In this document: piece after piece, positions 51,859-61,752 of the stretch
Numbering within the stretch: the first letter of the stretch is position 1
Layout of the letters: each line of letters opens with the position of its first letter
Source: an uncultured Sphingomonas sp.
Lineage (GTDB): Bacteria > Pseudomonadota > Alphaproteobacteria > Sphingomonadales > Sphingomonadaceae
Assembly: GCF_913776855.1 (NCBI RefSeq)
Contig: NZ_CAJYQD010000018.1
Span: 1-64,000 of the forward strand
Direction of reading: 5' to 3'
DNA length: 64,000 nt
The notes under the pieces: model-generated
Databases searched by the model: none
What the model was told of the DNA's origin: nothing
Seen by the model: only the letters and a program-made list of their open reading frames with translations
Position numbers and translations under genes: made by a program

Positions 51859-52889
51859 GCCGCGACTCCTTCGGGCAGTGCGGTCAGCGTCGATCCGCGC
51901 CCCAGCCTGGCCCCATGGTCGCGTAGCCACGCATCCGCCGTGCCGCGTCCCAGTTCGCGCAGCGCCTCCAGCTGCGACCGGCGGGTATCGATCTTGCCGG
52001 TGGGGCCGCGTGCCGCGAGCGCCGGCGATGCCTCCATCAGGTGCAGGTTGGTGTTGGCCAGTGCAGTGAAATTGGCGTCGATCGGCGGCGCGCGGCGCGC
52101 GATTGCCTGCACCTGCGTCAGCGCCTTGAGGTCGCGCAGCAGGCACGCATTGAATCCGATATCGCTCATCCGCCCCATCACCTCGACCAGCGTCTCGGGC
52201 GTGTCCTGCGTCGCGAAGGGCGTGATCTGGACGATCAGCAGGTCGCTTTGCCCATGGCCGCCGAAGATCAGCGGTTCGAGCGCCGGGTTCGCCGAAAAAC
52301 CGCCGTCCCAATAGGGTTCGTCGTCGATCGTCACCGGTCCGAACAGGTCGGGCAGGCACGCCGACGCCATCAGCGCGTCGAGCGTGATCGCGTCATTGTC
52401 GAACAGCCGCGCCGCCCCCGTCGCAACACGGGTCGCGGCGATCGACAGCGGGATCGCCCTGCGAACGCGCAGCAGTGACAGGTCGATGCTTTCCTCCACG
52501 ACGCGGCGCAGCGCGCGCATGTCGCGCAAGCCCGGCGACAGCGGCGCGACATAGCGCCCGACCAGCTTGCCGACCTCCAGCGAGCGGCGCAGCGCCGGTT
52601 CGAACAGCGGCGGCGCCCACATGCCAAGGTCGAACGCCTGCAACGGCGAGGTTCGCGACACCGTGTCCCACAGCCGCTCCAACGCGTCCTTCGCGCCCTG
52701 TCGCCCGCCCGCCACCAGCCCGGTGACCAGCGCGGCGCCGTTCAGCGCGCCTGCCGATGCGCCGCTGACCGCGACGATCGGCAGGTCCTCCTCCAGCAGC
52801 CGGTCGAGAACGCCCCAGCCATAGGCGCCATGCGCGCCGCCCCCCTGCAGCGCGAGGGCGAGGCGCGGCGGTTCGGTCGAGGCGGACAT
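51855..52889 (-). CDS. Patatin-like phospholipase
   Basis: Predicted acyl hydrolase of 344 residues. Seen: glycine-rich oxyanion loop GGGAHGAYGWG near 16-26, nucleophile Ser45 in GASAG, and the aspartate of the Ser-Asp dyad in YWDGGFSANP. AGGAG precedes ATG 52889. No signal peptide. The C-terminal part (about 210-340) is helical and common to bacterial patatins of this size. Substrate not known. Confidence 0.92.
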   Translation of the reverse strand: MSASTEPPRLALALQGGGAHGAYGWGVLDRLLEEDLPIVAVSGASAGALNGAALVTGLVAGGRQGAKDALERLWDTVSRTSPLQAFDLGMWAPPLFEPALRRSLEVGKLVGRYVAPLSPGLRDMRALRRVVEESIDLSLLRVRRAIPLSIAATRVATGAARLFDNDAITLDALMASACLPDLFGPVTIDDEPYWDGGFSANPALEPLIFGGHGQSDLLIVQITPFATQDTPETLVEVMGRMSDIGFNACLLRDLKALTQVQAIARRAPPIDANFTALANTNLHLMEASPALAARGPTGKIDTRRSQLEALRELGRGTADAWLRDHGARLGRGSTLTALPEGVAA

Positions 52890-53044
52890 GGACGGCTCCT
52901 GCGGCAATTCGTTTTGCTGCAACGCAACAGGCACACTTCGTATCCGGTTGCGTCCCGCGCGACCGAGCGCATTATTTCCGGTCTCAACGGACCCCGCCCC
53001 GCCCTTTGCCGGTTGTTGGTCGGAATAGCATCGAAAGGACCGTC

Positions 53045-53662
53045 ATGCTCGAACATGTTCCGGGATGGCTGGGCGCATTGCTGCGGAACGTCCGCGCCGG
53101 CGCGTCCAAGCTGACGATCGTCGATCCGGCGCTCGGCAGCTTCGACAGCCTCGACCTCGCCAGCCTCGCCTTTGCTGATGGGCAGCGCCTGCCCGACCGC
53201 TTCACTGCCGATGGCACGGGCGTGTCGCCGCCGTTGCACTGGCGCGGGGTACCGGCGGGCGCAACGTCGCTGGCGCTGATCGTCGAGGATGCCGACGCGC
53301 CCTCGCCCCAGCCACTGGTCCATGCGATCCTGTGGGACATCGCGGCGGCGGACGGGCAACTGGCCGAAGGCGACATCCGCCCCGATGGCGACGGCGACGC
53401 GACGCACGGCGATGTCGGCCGCAACAGCTATCTGCGCGAAGGCTGGCTGCCGCCCGATCCGCCGACCGGACATGGCGAGCATCGCTATGCGTTTCAGCTG
53501 TTCGCGCTCAGGCAAGCCCCGCATCTCGACCCCAATCCGGGGCGGAGTGCCGTGGTCGAGGCGATGGCGGGCCGGGTGCTGGCGGCAGGATTGCTCACCG
53601 GGGTCTATTCGCGCGGTGAGCCGGCGGAGGTGGGTCCGGTCGGTGAGGTGGCACCGATCTGA
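53045..53662 (+). CDS. YbhB/YbcL-type (PEBP-like) protein
   Basis: A 205-residue protein of the phosphatidylethanolamine-binding-protein family. Ligand-site motifs: DGTGVSPPLHW near 65-75, LIVEDADAP and GEHRYAFQLFAL. Bacterial members have no agreed function. AAAGGA precedes ATG 53045; no signal peptide. It is divergent from the patatin gene, with 155 bp between the starts, and is followed by a long repeat element. Confidence 0.88.
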   Translation: MLEHVPGWLGALLRNVRAGASKLTIVDPALGSFDSLDLASLAFADGQRLPDRFTADGTGVSPPLHWRGVPAGATSLALIVEDADAPSPQPLVHAILWDIAAADGQLAEGDIRPDGDGDATHGDVGRNSYLREGWLPPDPPTGHGEHRYAFQLFALRQAPHLDPNPGRSAVVEAMAGRVLAAGLLTGVYSRGEPAEVGPVGEVAPI

Positions 53663-53666
53663 ATCT

Positions 53667-53787
53667 TCCCCGGCACGGGGAGGGGGACCGCCGCGCAGCG
53701 GTGGTGGAGGGGGGCTTCCTCCAGCGATCCGTTTGCGGACAGCCCCCTCCACCAGCCTGCGGCTGGTCCCCCTCCCCGTGCCGGGGA
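53667..53787. repeat. 121-bp element with 23-bp perfect terminal inverted repeats
   Basis: Arms 53667-53689 and 53765-53787 are exact inverted copies. A nested pair (GGTGGAGGGGGGCT at 53703-53716 with AGCCCCCTCCACC at 53741-53753) gives a cruciform-like structure. No coding capacity. A truncated relative lies at 50111-50210. It fills the gap between convergent genes and looks like a MITE or a long palindromic repeat. Confidence 0.85.
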
Positions 53788-53795
53788 GGATTTAG

Positions 53796-54218
53796 CTAGA
53801 CCGAAAACCGCTCGCGCAGTTCCAGCATCGCCAGCGCAGCCTTGGCAGCCTCGCCGCCCTTGTCCTTTTCGTGCCGTTTCGCACGGGTCAGCGCCTGCGC
53901 TTCGTCCTCGACGGTCAGGATGCCGTTGCCGACCGGTACGCCTTCGAGGCTCAGGTTCATCAACCCGCGCGCGCTTTCGTTCGCCACGACCTCGAAATGA
54001 TAGGTCTCGCCGCGAATGATGACGCCCAGCGCGACGAACGCGTCATAGGTTTCGGCGGCATCGGCGATCGCGATCGCGCCGGGCACTTCCAGCGCGCCGG
54101 GCACGGTGATCGTCTCATGCTCATGCCCTGCCGCCTCGATCGCGGCGCGGGCGCCGTCCAGCAGCAGGTCGTTCAGATGGTCGTAAAATCGCGCCTCGAC
54201 GATCAATATCTTCGCCAT
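53796..54218 (-). CDS. ribH: 6,7-dimethyl-8-ribityllumazine synthase
   Basis: Makes the lumazine precursor of riboflavin. 140 residues. Seen: [51 protein letters not shown] and [14 protein letters not shown], the active-site segments of the family. GGAGA precedes ATG 54218, which is 1 bp after the ribB stop. It is the last gene of a minus-strand rib block. Confidence 0.96.
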   Translation of the reverse strand: MAKILIVEARFYDHLNDLLLDGARAAIEAAGHEHETITVPGALEVPGAIAIADAAETYDAFVALGVIIRGETYHFEVVANESARGLMNLSLEGVPVGNGILTVEDEAQALTRAKRHEKDKGGEAAKAALAMLELRERFSV

Positions 54219-54219
54219 A

Positions 54220-55350
54220 TCAATTCTCCGTGATCGGCCGTTCGCCGACGATCTTGAGGCCATAGCCGTCGAGGCCGACCAGCGTGTGATGGGTGTTGGT
54301 CAGCAGCACCATGTCCTCGACGCCCAGTTCGTTCAGGATCATCGCGCCGACACCGTAATCGCGCAGCTCCTCCATGTCGGGCACCGGCGCGCCGCTGCGG
54401 GCATGGATGGCGAGCGTCAGGCCATCGGGGCGCGGGCGGTTGATGACGACGACGACACCGGCGCCTTCCTCACCGATGATCCGCATCGACTGGCGCAGCA
54501 GACCGCCGCGTGCCCCTCCTTCGCCGAACAGATCGGCGAACGGCGACAGCGCGTGCATCCGCACCAGCGTCGGCTTGCCCGGATCGATCAGCCCCTTGAC
54601 CAGCGCAACCTGCTCGCTGCCGGTCGCCTTGTTCCAGAAGGTCATGGCGCGCCATTCGCCGCCCCATTCGCTGTCGAACACGGTTTCCGCCCGCTTTTCG
54701 ACCAGATGATCGTGGCGCCGGCGGTACGCGATCAGGTCGCGGATCGTCCCGATCTTGAGGCCGTGCAGCTGCGCGAAGCCGACAAGATCGTCCATCCGCG
54801 CCATGGTGCCGTCCTCGTTCATGATCTCGCAGATCACGCCGGAGGGGTTGAGTCCGGCAAGACGCGACACGTCGACCGCCGCCTCGGTATGGCCGGCGCG
54901 CACCAGCACGCCCCCTTCCCGCGCGACCAGCGGGAAGACATGGCCCGGCGTCACGATCTCCGATGCTTCCTTCGACGCGTCGATCGCCACCGCAATCGTC
55001 CGCGCACGGTCGGCGGCGGAGATGCCGGTCGTCACCCCCTCGCGCGCCTCGATCGAGACGGTGAAGGCGGTTTCGTGCCGCGTCCCGTTGTTGCGCGCCA
55101 TCAGGTCGAGGCCGAGCTGTTCGACCCGCCCCTTGGTCATCGCCAGGCAGATCAGGCCCCGCCCGTGCCGCGCCATGAAATTGACCGCATCGGGCGTCGC
55201 CATCTGTGCCGGGATGACCAGATCGCCCTCATTCTCGCGATCCTCATCATCGACCAGGATGAACATCCGCCCGTTGCGGGCTTCGTCGATGATCTCTTCG
55301 GGGCTGGAGAGGAAGGCGTGGCGGAGGCCCGCCAGTTCAGGATTGGCCAC
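54220..55350 (-). CDS. ribB: 3,4-dihydroxy-2-butanone-4-phosphate synthase with degenerate RibA domain
   Basis: 376 residues. The N-terminal RibB domain (about 14-215) has the acidic loop [11 protein letters not shown] and TPGHVFPL, so it should make the four-carbon riboflavin precursor. The C-terminal half has the fold of GTP cyclohydrolase II ([10 protein letters not shown]...) but none of the three zinc-binding cysteines of active RibA, so it is probably inactive. GTG 55350 overlaps the end of ribE by 14 bp. Confidence 0.93.
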   Translation of the reverse strand: MANPELAGLRHAFLSSPEEIIDEARNGRMFILVDDEDRENEGDLVIPAQMATPDAVNFMARHGRGLICLAMTKGRVEQLGLDLMARNNGTRHETAFTVSIEAREGVTTGISAADRARTIAVAIDASKEASEIVTPGHVFPLVAREGGVLVRAGHTEAAVDVSRLAGLNPSGVICEIMNEDGTMARMDDLVGFAQLHGLKIGTIRDLIAYRRRHDHLVEKRAETVFDSEWGGEWRAMTFWNKATGSEQVALVKGLIDPGKPTLVRMHALSPFADLFGEGGARGGLLRQSMRIIGEEGAGVVVVINRPRPDGLTLAIHARSGAPVPDMEELRDYGVGAMILNELGVEDMVLLTNTHHTLVGLDGYGLKIVGERPITEN

Positions 55351-55942
55351 GGACTTGTTCCATTCGCATCAGATAGCGGGCGAGGACGTCGATCTCGATA
55401 TTGACCGACTGCCCCGGCGCGAGGGTCCCAAGCGTCGTGACCGCCTGGGTATGGGGGATCAGGTTGACGGTGAAGCGGGTGCCATCGGCGGTGTCGGTCA
55501 CGTCGTTGACGGTCAGCGACACGCCGTCGATCGTCACCGAGCCTTTCCCCGCGACGAACGCGCTGAGGCTGCGGGGGATCGCAAAGGTCACGCGGGTCGA
55601 ATCATGGTCGGCGGTCACGTCGACCACCTGTCCCACGCCGTCGACATGGCCGGTGACGATGTGCCCGCCCAGCTCGTCGCCCAGCTTCAGCGCGCGTTCG
55701 AGGTTCAGCGGACGTCCCGCGACCCATTGGTCGGCGGTGCGCGACACGGTTTCGCCCGACACATCGACCGTGAACCAGTTCGGTCCTTTTCCCACCACCG
55801 TCAGGCACACGCCCGAACAGGCGATCGACGCGCCCATGTCGATGGTGGCGGTGTCGTACGCACAGCCGATCCGCACCCGCAGATCGCCCGGTCCGTCGAT
55901 CGATTCGATGCGCCCTACGTCGCTGACTATTCCGGTGAACAC
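55337..55942 (-). CDS. ribE: Riboflavin synthase, alpha chain
   Basis: Dismutates two lumazines into riboflavin. 201 residues with the internal duplication of the family: [15 protein letters not shown] in the first half and [20 protein letters not shown] in the second; GVCLTV and GVSLTVNDV are the equivalent strands. The start is GTG 55942, which encodes the family-typical MFTGIV; the frame is open far upstream. It lies 16 bp after ribD. Confidence 0.95.
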   Translation of the reverse strand: MFTGIVSDVGRIESIDGPGDLRVRIGCAYDTATIDMGASIACSGVCLTVVGKGPNWFTVDVSGETVSRTADQWVAGRPLNLERALKLGDELGGHIVTGHVDGVGQVVDVTADHDSTRVTFAIPRSLSAFVAGKGSVTIDGVSLTVNDVTDTADGTRFTVNLIPHTQAVTTLGTLAPGQSVNIEIDVLARYLMRMEQVRGQS

Positions 55943-55958
55943 GCTTCGTTTCCACTCC

Positions 55959-56903
55959 CTATCTGGCGCGCTCGTAAACCTCCAGCCGGTCGCTGCCAAG
56001 CATCCGGGCGTCGTGCAACCGCCAGCGGCCATGCGCCTGTGCCAGATCCGTAAGGCCGATGTCGGGCAGGGTGCGGCCATGACCGATCAGGATCGGCGCG
56101 CGGTACAGCAGCAGCCGGTCGACCGCATCGGCGCGCAGGAACGCCGCCGCCGTCGCCGCCCCGCCCTCCACCAGCACATGGTCACCGGGCAGATCGGCTA
56201 GCTGCCCGATACTCGCCAGCATCGCGAAACCCTCCAGCACCGCGCTGTCCGCCGACAGCAGCACCCGCTGCGGGCTGCGCTGACCAAGGCCGGGCAGGCG
56301 GACGTTCAGCGTCGGGCGATCGATCTCGGCCGTGCCGCGCCCGACCAGCATCGCCTCATGCCGGCTGCGCTCCAGATGGCCGTGCGCCCGCGCTTGGGCT
56401 CCAGTGATCCACTGGCTCTGCCCATCGGCACGCGACACCGCCCCATCGAGCGACAAGGCGAGCTTCAGCGTGACGAACGGCCGCCCCAGCGTCCGCCGGG
56501 TCAGGAACCCGGCCATGCCGCGCGCGGCATCGTCGGCCCGCACGCCGCAGGTCACCGCGATTCCGGCGGCACGCAGCCGGGCGATCCCCTGTCCATCGGT
56601 GCGCGGATCGGGATCGGTCAGTGCGACGACGACCCGCGCCACCCCGCTGTCGATCAGCAGGTCGGAACAGGCCGGCCCGCGCGGCGACACATGGGCGCAA
56701 GGCTCCAACGTGACATAGGCGGTCGCGCCCCGTGCCCGATCCCCGGCCTGCTCCAGCGCCGCCGCCTCGGCATGGGGGCGGCCGCCGGGTCGGGTCCAGC
56801 CGCGCCCGACGACCCGGCCGTCGTTCACGATCACGCAGCCGACATTGGGATTGGGCGCGGTCTGCCCCCGCGTCCGTTCGGCCAGCGTCAGCGCCGCGCC
56901 CAT
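55959..56903 (-). CDS. ribD: Bifunctional riboflavin deaminase/reductase RibD
   Basis: Deaminates and then reduces the pyrimidine intermediate of riboflavin synthesis. 314 residues from ATG 56903. The deaminase domain has the zinc site HAEAAAL and [13 protein letters not shown]; the reductase domain begins near [17 protein letters not shown]. Homologous sequence (DDARW) precedes the ATG in frame, so a rare start codon up to about 56945 is possible. First enzyme gene of the rib block. Confidence 0.92.
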   Translation of the reverse strand: MGAALTLAERTRGQTAPNPNVGCVIVNDGRVVGRGWTRPGGRPHAEAAALEQAGDRARGATAYVTLEPCAHVSPRGPACSDLLIDSGVARVVVALTDPDPRTDGQGIARLRAAGIAVTCGVRADDAARGMAGFLTRRTLGRPFVTLKLALSLDGAVSRADGQSQWITGAQARAHGHLERSRHEAMLVGRGTAEIDRPTLNVRLPGLGQRSPQRVLLSADSAVLEGFAMLASIGQLADLPGDHVLVEGGAATAAAFLRADAVDRLLLYRAPILIGHGRTLPDIGLTDLAQAHGRWRLHDARMLGSDRLEVYERAR

Positions 56904-56944
56904 CCAGCGCGCGTCGTCGGCGGCCCCTGCAGGGTGCGAACGGG

Positions 56945-57292
56945 TCAGATGCCCCAGCTTTTCAGCTTGTCGTCGATCTTCTTCCATTCGGCCTGCCGCT
57001 TGGCGCGATCGCGTTCGAATGCGGCGGCCTCGGCCTTTTCCTTGGCCAGGTCGATCTGCTGCTGGGCGATGATCTCTTCGTCGGTGCGGTTCGCGGGCCA
57101 GCTTTCGACATAGATGATGTTCGGCTTGTACGCGCGTTCGAAATAGGAATCGTGGACGAACCCCCATCCGATCACCAGCACGATGCAGACCGATGCGAGC
57201 AGGAACCACCATTCATGCTTTTCGCGCGCGCGCGCGAAGGTCACGAAATCGCGAATGGCATGGACCGGCGAGAAGAGATGGCGGAGCTTCAC
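56945..57292 (-). CDS. Small membrane protein upstream of ribD
   Basis: A 115-residue protein with one membrane helix (about 29-48, WWFLLASVCIVLVIGWGFV) and a long charged helix near the C-terminus (QQQIDLAKEKAEAAAFERD) that may be a coiled coil. GTG 57292 is chosen as start; TTG 57322 is also open and neither has a good ribosome site. It overlaps or abuts ribD, so co-transcription is likely. No known function. Confidence 0.72.
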   Translation of the reverse strand: MKLRHLFSPVHAIRDFVTFARAREKHEWWFLLASVCIVLVIGWGFVHDSYFERAYKPNIIYVESWPANRTDEEIIAQQQIDLAKEKAEAAAFERDRAKRQAEWKKIDDKLKSWGI

Positions 57293-57349
57293 GGGGTGCA
57301 AGATAGGCGCAGGGGCGGACAATCGCCAGCCCCCGCGCCCGGCGCCCGG

Positions 57350-58024
57350 TCAGCGATCCTCCATGGTGAAGCGCACCGTCATCTCGCGCCAGCTTTCCAC
57401 CGCAACGCCGTCGCGGGTCGCGGGGCGGAAGCGCCATTTCGACAGCGCGCGCCGCTTCGTCGCATCGAAGAACGCATCGCTGGTCGCGCTGACCTGCTCG
57501 ACCGCGCTCACCCGGCCGTTGGCGCCGACCAGCACGCGGACGACGACCACGCCGTCACGCGCCTGGTTGCGTTCGAACGCGGGATAATCGGGCTGGAAAT
57601 CGGCACGATAGCGCGGATCGATGCTGGCATTGATCAGTATCGGCAGCGGGCTGGCGACCGTTACCGGGCTGCCGGTGCCGGTCCCACCGGGCGCGGCCAC
57701 GACCGGGTCGAGCGGCGGGAGCGCGGTCGGCATCACGGTCGTGGTGGTCATTACCGGCCCCGGCGCCGGAATCGGTGCGGGCGGGGCGAAGATCGGCTGG
57801 ACCGGGGCGGGATCGGGCAGCGCCTTCTCCACCGGCTTTGGCATATCGATGGGCGGGGGCGGCGGTTCGATCGGCACGTTGACCGCTTCGATCGGCTGCC
57901 ACGGATCGTGACGCGTTACCACCGTCGTCGCCGTCAGGATCGCCACGGCCAGCAGGCCGCCATTGATCGCAATCGCAAACCCCAAACCCACCGGGTTCAG
58001 GCCACGTTGTCCCTGATATGCCAT
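57350..58024 (-). CDS. TonB-family energy transducer
   Basis: A 224-residue protein that should carry energy from the inner membrane to outer-membrane receptors. One N-terminal helix (about 12-33), a proline-rich periplasmic region (IEPPPPPIDMPKPVEKALPD...) and a C-terminal TonB domain (about 140-224: DYPAFERNQARDGVVVVRVL, RRALSKWRFRPATRDG). AAGGA precedes ATG 58024. exbB/exbD are not adjacent. Confidence 0.92.
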   Translation of the reverse strand: MAYQGQRGLNPVGLGFAIAINGGLLAVAILTATTVVTRHDPWQPIEAVNVPIEPPPPPIDMPKPVEKALPDPAPVQPIFAPPAPIPAPGPVMTTTTVMPTALPPLDPVVAAPGGTGTGSPVTVASPLPILINASIDPRYRADFQPDYPAFERNQARDGVVVVRVLVGANGRVSAVEQVSATSDAFFDATKRRALSKWRFRPATRDGVAVESWREMTVRFTMEDR

Positions 58025-58116
58025 GTCACCGTCCTTCTCGATTCGTGTCTCCCGCCGTCCAGTCGGCCGATGCGATGAGATACCCTGTCGAGGGCGGTGT
58101 AAAGTTGACGTGCGCG

Positions 58117-59436
58117 TCAGCCCGTCAGTCGCGCGATCGCCCGTTCGCGCCCGATCAGCGGCAGCAGTGCGGCCATGTCCGGCCCATGGTCCATCCCCGT
58201 CAGCGCACGGCGCAGCGGCAGGAACAGCGCCTTGCCCTTGCGTCCGGTTTCCGTCTTCAGCGCAGCCGTAAGTTCCGCCCACGGGTCGGCCCAGTCCAGC
58301 CCCGCCGCAACCGCCGCCGCCCGGTCCAGAAACGCACGATCCTCCGCCGTGACCGGTACGGCGTCGACATGCCCGGTCACCACCCGCCACCAATCGGCGG
58401 CGTCGGCCACCCGCTCCAGATTTCCGCGCACCGCATTCCAAGCTGCCGCGTCCATGCCGTCGGGCAGTGCCTGCGCGACCCGATCGAACGGCAGCTGGTG
58501 GACGATCCGGGCATTGACCTGTGCCAGTTCCGCTTCGTCGAAGCGCGCCGGCGCGCGCCCGAACCGGCCGAAATCGAACGCGGCGATCAGCGGCGCGGTA
58601 TCGACCACCGCCTCGACCGGATCACTGGTCCCCAGCCGCGCCAGCAGCGCGACGACCGCCTCAGGCTCGATCCCGCTTGCACGGAAATGCTCGACGCCGA
58701 GTGACCCCAGCCGCTTGGACAATTTGCCCTCGTTGCCGACCAGCAGCGCCTCGTGCGCAAAGGCCGGCGGCACCGCGCCCATCGCCGCGAACATCTGCAT
58801 CTGGGTCGCGGTGTTCGACACGTGATCCTCGCCGCGCACGACATGGGTCACTCCCATATCGGCATCGTCGATGACCGAGGGCAGCAGGTACAGCCACGAC
58901 CCGTCGGCGCGCCGCACCACCGGGTCGGACAGCAGCGCGCCGTCGAACTTCTGCGGCCCCCGGACCATATCGTCCCACTCGATCGGCTCCGCCTCCAGCC
59001 GGAAGCGCCAGTGCGGTCGCCGCCCCTCACCCTCCAAGCGCGCACGATCGTCATCGGTCAGCTTCAGCGCGGCGCGATCATAGACCGGCGGCAGGCCCCG
59101 TCCTGCCAGGATCTTGCGCCGCAGGTCCAGTTCCTCGGGCGTCTCATAGGCTGGATAGATCCGCCCACTCGCCACCATTTCGGCGAACACCGCCTCATAG
59201 CGGTCGAACCGCGCCGACTGGCGTTCCTCGCCATCGGGCACCAGCCCCAACCAGGCGAGGTCGCGCCGGATGGCGTCGACGAACCGCTCCTCGCTGCGTG
59301 CGCCATCGGTATCGTCGATCCTGAGCAGGAACCGCCCGCCCGCCTTCTTTGCGAACATCCAGTTGTGGAGCGCGGTGCGCAAATTGCCGATATGGAGGAA
59401 GCCGGTCGGGCTGGGGGCGAAACGGGTGACGGTCAT
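58117..59436 (-). CDS. gltX: Glutamyl-tRNA synthetase
   Basis: Class I synthetase of 439 residues. The HIGH signature reads HIGN (15-18) and the KMSKS signature is KLSKR (238-242). The C-terminal anticodon-binding part is present. Alphaproteobacteria often have two GltX enzymes, one with altered tRNA choice; the short length and HIGN suggest that this is one of such a pair, which the window alone cannot decide. Confidence 0.93.
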   Translation of the reverse strand: MTVTRFAPSPTGFLHIGNLRTALHNWMFAKKAGGRFLLRIDDTDGARSEERFVDAIRRDLAWLGLVPDGEERQSARFDRYEAVFAEMVASGRIYPAYETPEELDLRRKILAGRGLPPVYDRAALKLTDDDRARLEGEGRRPHWRFRLEAEPIEWDDMVRGPQKFDGALLSDPVVRRADGSWLYLLPSVIDDADMGVTHVVRGEDHVSNTATQMQMFAAMGAVPPAFAHEALLVGNEGKLSKRLGSLGVEHFRASGIEPEAVVALLARLGTSDPVEAVVDTAPLIAAFDFGRFGRAPARFDEAELAQVNARIVHQLPFDRVAQALPDGMDAAAWNAVRGNLERVADAADWWRVVTGHVDAVPVTAEDRAFLDRAAAVAAGLDWADPWAELTAALKTETGRKGKALFLPLRRALTGMDHGPDMAALLPLIGRERAIARLTG

Positions 59437-59476
59437 GCGCGTCGTTTAGGGAGCGTGCGTGGCGGCGGCAACCGCA

Positions 59477-59995
59477 TCAGCGGCGCGGCAGGTTTGCCTG
59501 CATCAGGACCGCCTCGACCTGCGCCAACTGCTCTGGACCAAAAGCACGAACCGGGATGAAATAAGCGAGGTGGTCGTTGCTGTAGAGCAGCAGCACGTCA
59601 CGCCCGAGATGCCAGCCCAGCAATTCGCCCCATGGCAGCGCAATCTCCGCGCGGACGCTCGCCTGTCGAAAACCGCTGGCGTCGAACATGGTGCGGTGTT
59701 CGTGGTGCAGCGTCTTCTGCTGCATGAACAACCGCCGTGCGCGCCGCGGCAGCAACAGCCAGTTGCCGCCGATGATGATCGCGAGCGCACCCATTGCCGC
59801 GACGGGGACCGGCAGCAATGCGGACGATGCCGTTCCATCCACAAGAAACGGGATCGCCATGGCACCGACGCCGATGAACGCCAGCAGCCCGGCCGTACGC
59901 CCGATGAACTTGCGCGACCGCAGCGAGCGGGCGAACATCGTCCGCTGGACCGCGACATAATCCTCAGGGCACGGCGTGAAGGTCACCTCGACCAT
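59477..59995 (-). CDS. YcxB-like membrane protein
   Basis: A 172-residue protein with two neighbouring membrane helices (about 33-52 and 59-80) and a C-terminal YcxB-like domain ([47 protein letters not shown]). Function unknown. ATG 59995 is chosen over GTG 60016. It is divergent from prs, with 91 bp between starts. Confidence 0.82.
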   Translation of the reverse strand: MVEVTFTPCPEDYVAVQRTMFARSLRSRKFIGRTAGLLAFIGVGAMAIPFLVDGTASSALLPVPVAAMGALAIIIGGNWLLLPRRARRLFMQQKTLHHEHRTMFDASGFRQASVRAEIALPWGELLGWHLGRDVLLLYSNDHLAYFIPVRAFGPEQLAQVEAVLMQANLPRR

Positions 59996-60086
59996 CGTCT
60001 CATCCCTTTGCGTCACATGGGTTTCACAATTCGTCCGCGCGCTCTATGGCGCACGCATTCTTTCCATCATGGATACGGGTACACCC

Positions 60087-61022
60087 ATGAAGCTGCTGGC
60101 GGGCAATTCCAACCTTCCCCTGTCGACCGCGATCGCGGACTATCTGGAAATCCCGCTGACGAAGGCCAGCGTACGGCGCTTCGCCGACGAGGAAATCTTT
60201 GTCGAGGTGCTGGAGAATGTCCGCGGCGAGGACGTGTTCGTCGTCCAGTCGACCAGCTATCCGGTCAACGACAACCTGATGGAAATGCTGATCATGATCG
60301 ACGCGCTGAAGCGCGCGTCGGCGCGGCGCATTACCGCCGTAATCCCCTATTTCGGCTATGCCCGGCAGGATCGGAAGCCCGGCCCGCGCACCCCGATCTC
60401 GGCCAAGCTGGTCGCCAACATCATTACCGAGGCCGGCGCTGACCGCGTGCTGTGCGTCGACCTCCACGCCGGGCAGATCCAGGGCTTCTTTGATATTCCG
60501 ACCGACAACCTCTACGGCGCGCCGGTGATGTCGGAGGATATCAAGACGCGCTTTGGCGAACATAACCTGATGGTCGTGTCGCCCGACGTCGGCGGCGTGG
60601 TCCGCGCGCGCAGCCTCGCCAAGCGGCTCCACAACGCGCCCCTCGCCATCGTCGACAAGCGGCGCGAGCGTGCCGGCGAATCGGAAGTGATGAACATCAT
60701 CGGCGACGTCGAGGGCCGCTTCTGCGTCCTGATCGACGATATCGTCGATTCGGCCGGCACGTTGTGCAACGCCGCCGCTGCGCTGAAGCAGGCCGGCGCG
60801 GTCGGCGTCGTCGCCTATTGCACCCACGGCGTCCTGTCGGGTGGCGCGGTCGCGCGGGTCGAGGCGTCGGCGCTGGAAGAGCTGGTCATCACCGATTCGA
60901 TCGGCAACCACGACGTGATCGCGCAGGGTAAGAAGATCCGCCACCTGACCATCGCCCCGCTGCTGGCCGAGGCGATCCGCCGCATCGCCGACGAATCGTC
61001 GGTGTCGAGCCTGTTCGACTGA
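60087..61022 (+). CDS. prs: Ribose-phosphate pyrophosphokinase
   Basis: Makes PRPP for purine, pyrimidine, histidine and NAD synthesis. 311 residues. Seen: [12 protein letters not shown] start, [40 protein letters not shown] (catalytic loop region), [14 protein letters not shown] and the PRPP loop [14 protein letters not shown] 60087 is chosen because it begins the conserved N-terminus; ATG 60069 is in frame. Confidence 0.97.
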   Translation: MKLLAGNSNLPLSTAIADYLEIPLTKASVRRFADEEIFVEVLENVRGEDVFVVQSTSYPVNDNLMEMLIMIDALKRASARRITAVIPYFGYARQDRKPGPRTPISAKLVANIITEAGADRVLCVDLHAGQIQGFFDIPTDNLYGAPVMSEDIKTRFGEHNLMVVSPDVGGVVRARSLAKRLHNAPLAIVDKRRERAGESEVMNIIGDVEGRFCVLIDDIVDSAGTLCNAAAALKQAGAVGVVAYCTHGVLSGGAVARVEASALEELVITDSIGNHDVIAQGKKIRHLTIAPLLAEAIRRIADESSVSSLFD

Positions 61023-61054
61023 GCGGGCGGACGGGGCGCCGCCCCGTCCCGCTC
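61021..61054. terminator. Bidirectional terminator between prs and the DUF962 gene
   Basis: GAGCGGG (61021-61027) pairs with CCCGCTC (61048-61054), with an inner ACGGGGC-GCC-GCCCCGT stem and a small bulge. The structure spans both convergent stop codons. There is no T-run. Confidence 0.65.
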
Positions 61055-61553
61055 AGGCCGAGCGGTGGACCGCCTCCATCGCCTGCCGCACCGGTTGGCG
61101 CAGGCCGAGCAGGAAGGCGGCTTCGGCCACCACGAACAGCGGCCCGACGAACAGGCTGGACAGATCGTCGACGAAGGCGGGCTTGCGCCCTTCGAAATAA
61201 TGGCCGACGAACTGCAGCGTCCAGCCGACGACGAAGCTGCCCAGCCCGACCGCCAGCCACGCGCCGGTCGACCACGCGGCAATCCCGCTTCCCATCCAGG
61301 TGATCAGCGCGAGGAACGCCGCGAGGAACGCGCCGAACATCAGGTCGAGCCGCAGATACCCGATCGCCGCGATCACGCCGACCACCATCATCGGCGTCAC
61401 CGCCACCCCATCGCCCAACGCGAACGCCGGTCGCGACAGCAACACGGCGATGGCGAACAGAATCAGCGGGATGCCGACCATATGCGTCGCGACATTATGC
61501 CCGTTGCGATGATATTCGGCATAGGCCGACAATTGCCTGACCAATCGCGACAT
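61053..61553 (-). CDS. Mpo1-like (DUF962) membrane protein
   Basis: A 166-residue membrane protein with about four helices. Mpo1 motifs: YHRNGHNVATHMVGIPLI near 14-31, and QFVGHYFEGRKPAFVDDLSSL near the C-terminus, with the histidines that bind iron in the yeast enzyme. Yeast Mpo1 is a dioxygenase in alpha-oxidation of 2-hydroxy fatty acids. In a sphingolipid-containing bacterium such a role is attractive but inferred. AGAGGA precedes ATG 61553. Confidence 0.87.
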   Translation of the reverse strand: MSRLVRQLSAYAEYHRNGHNVATHMVGIPLILFAIAVLLSRPAFALGDGVAVTPMMVVGVIAAIGYLRLDLMFGAFLAAFLALITWMGSGIAAWSTGAWLAVGLGSFVVGWTLQFVGHYFEGRKPAFVDDLSSLFVGPLFVVAEAAFLLGLRQPVRQAMEAVHRSA

Positions 61554-61752
61554 CGATCCTCTCCCATCCATTCCTGTCGCCGGGCGAGTCGTTCGTCCGT
61601 GTCGGCAGGGCCGGTGGCGATCCTGTCATGGCCGGAGAGGACAGTCACGTTGCAACGCAGCGCGCGGCTGTCGCAAATCGTCGTAGCGGCTTGCCATGCG
61701 TCGGCGATGCGCTAGCGTGGGGGCATCATCCTTTGGGGGAAGGAACAGCATC

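Noticed and set aside
52041..52478. Plus-strand frame opposite patatin
   Set aside because: No ribosome site or motif; patatin catalytic residues on the other strand are clear.
57293..58116. FMN riboswitch before the rib genes
   Set aside because: No FMN aptamer-like conserved segments are visible upstream of the minus-strand rib block.
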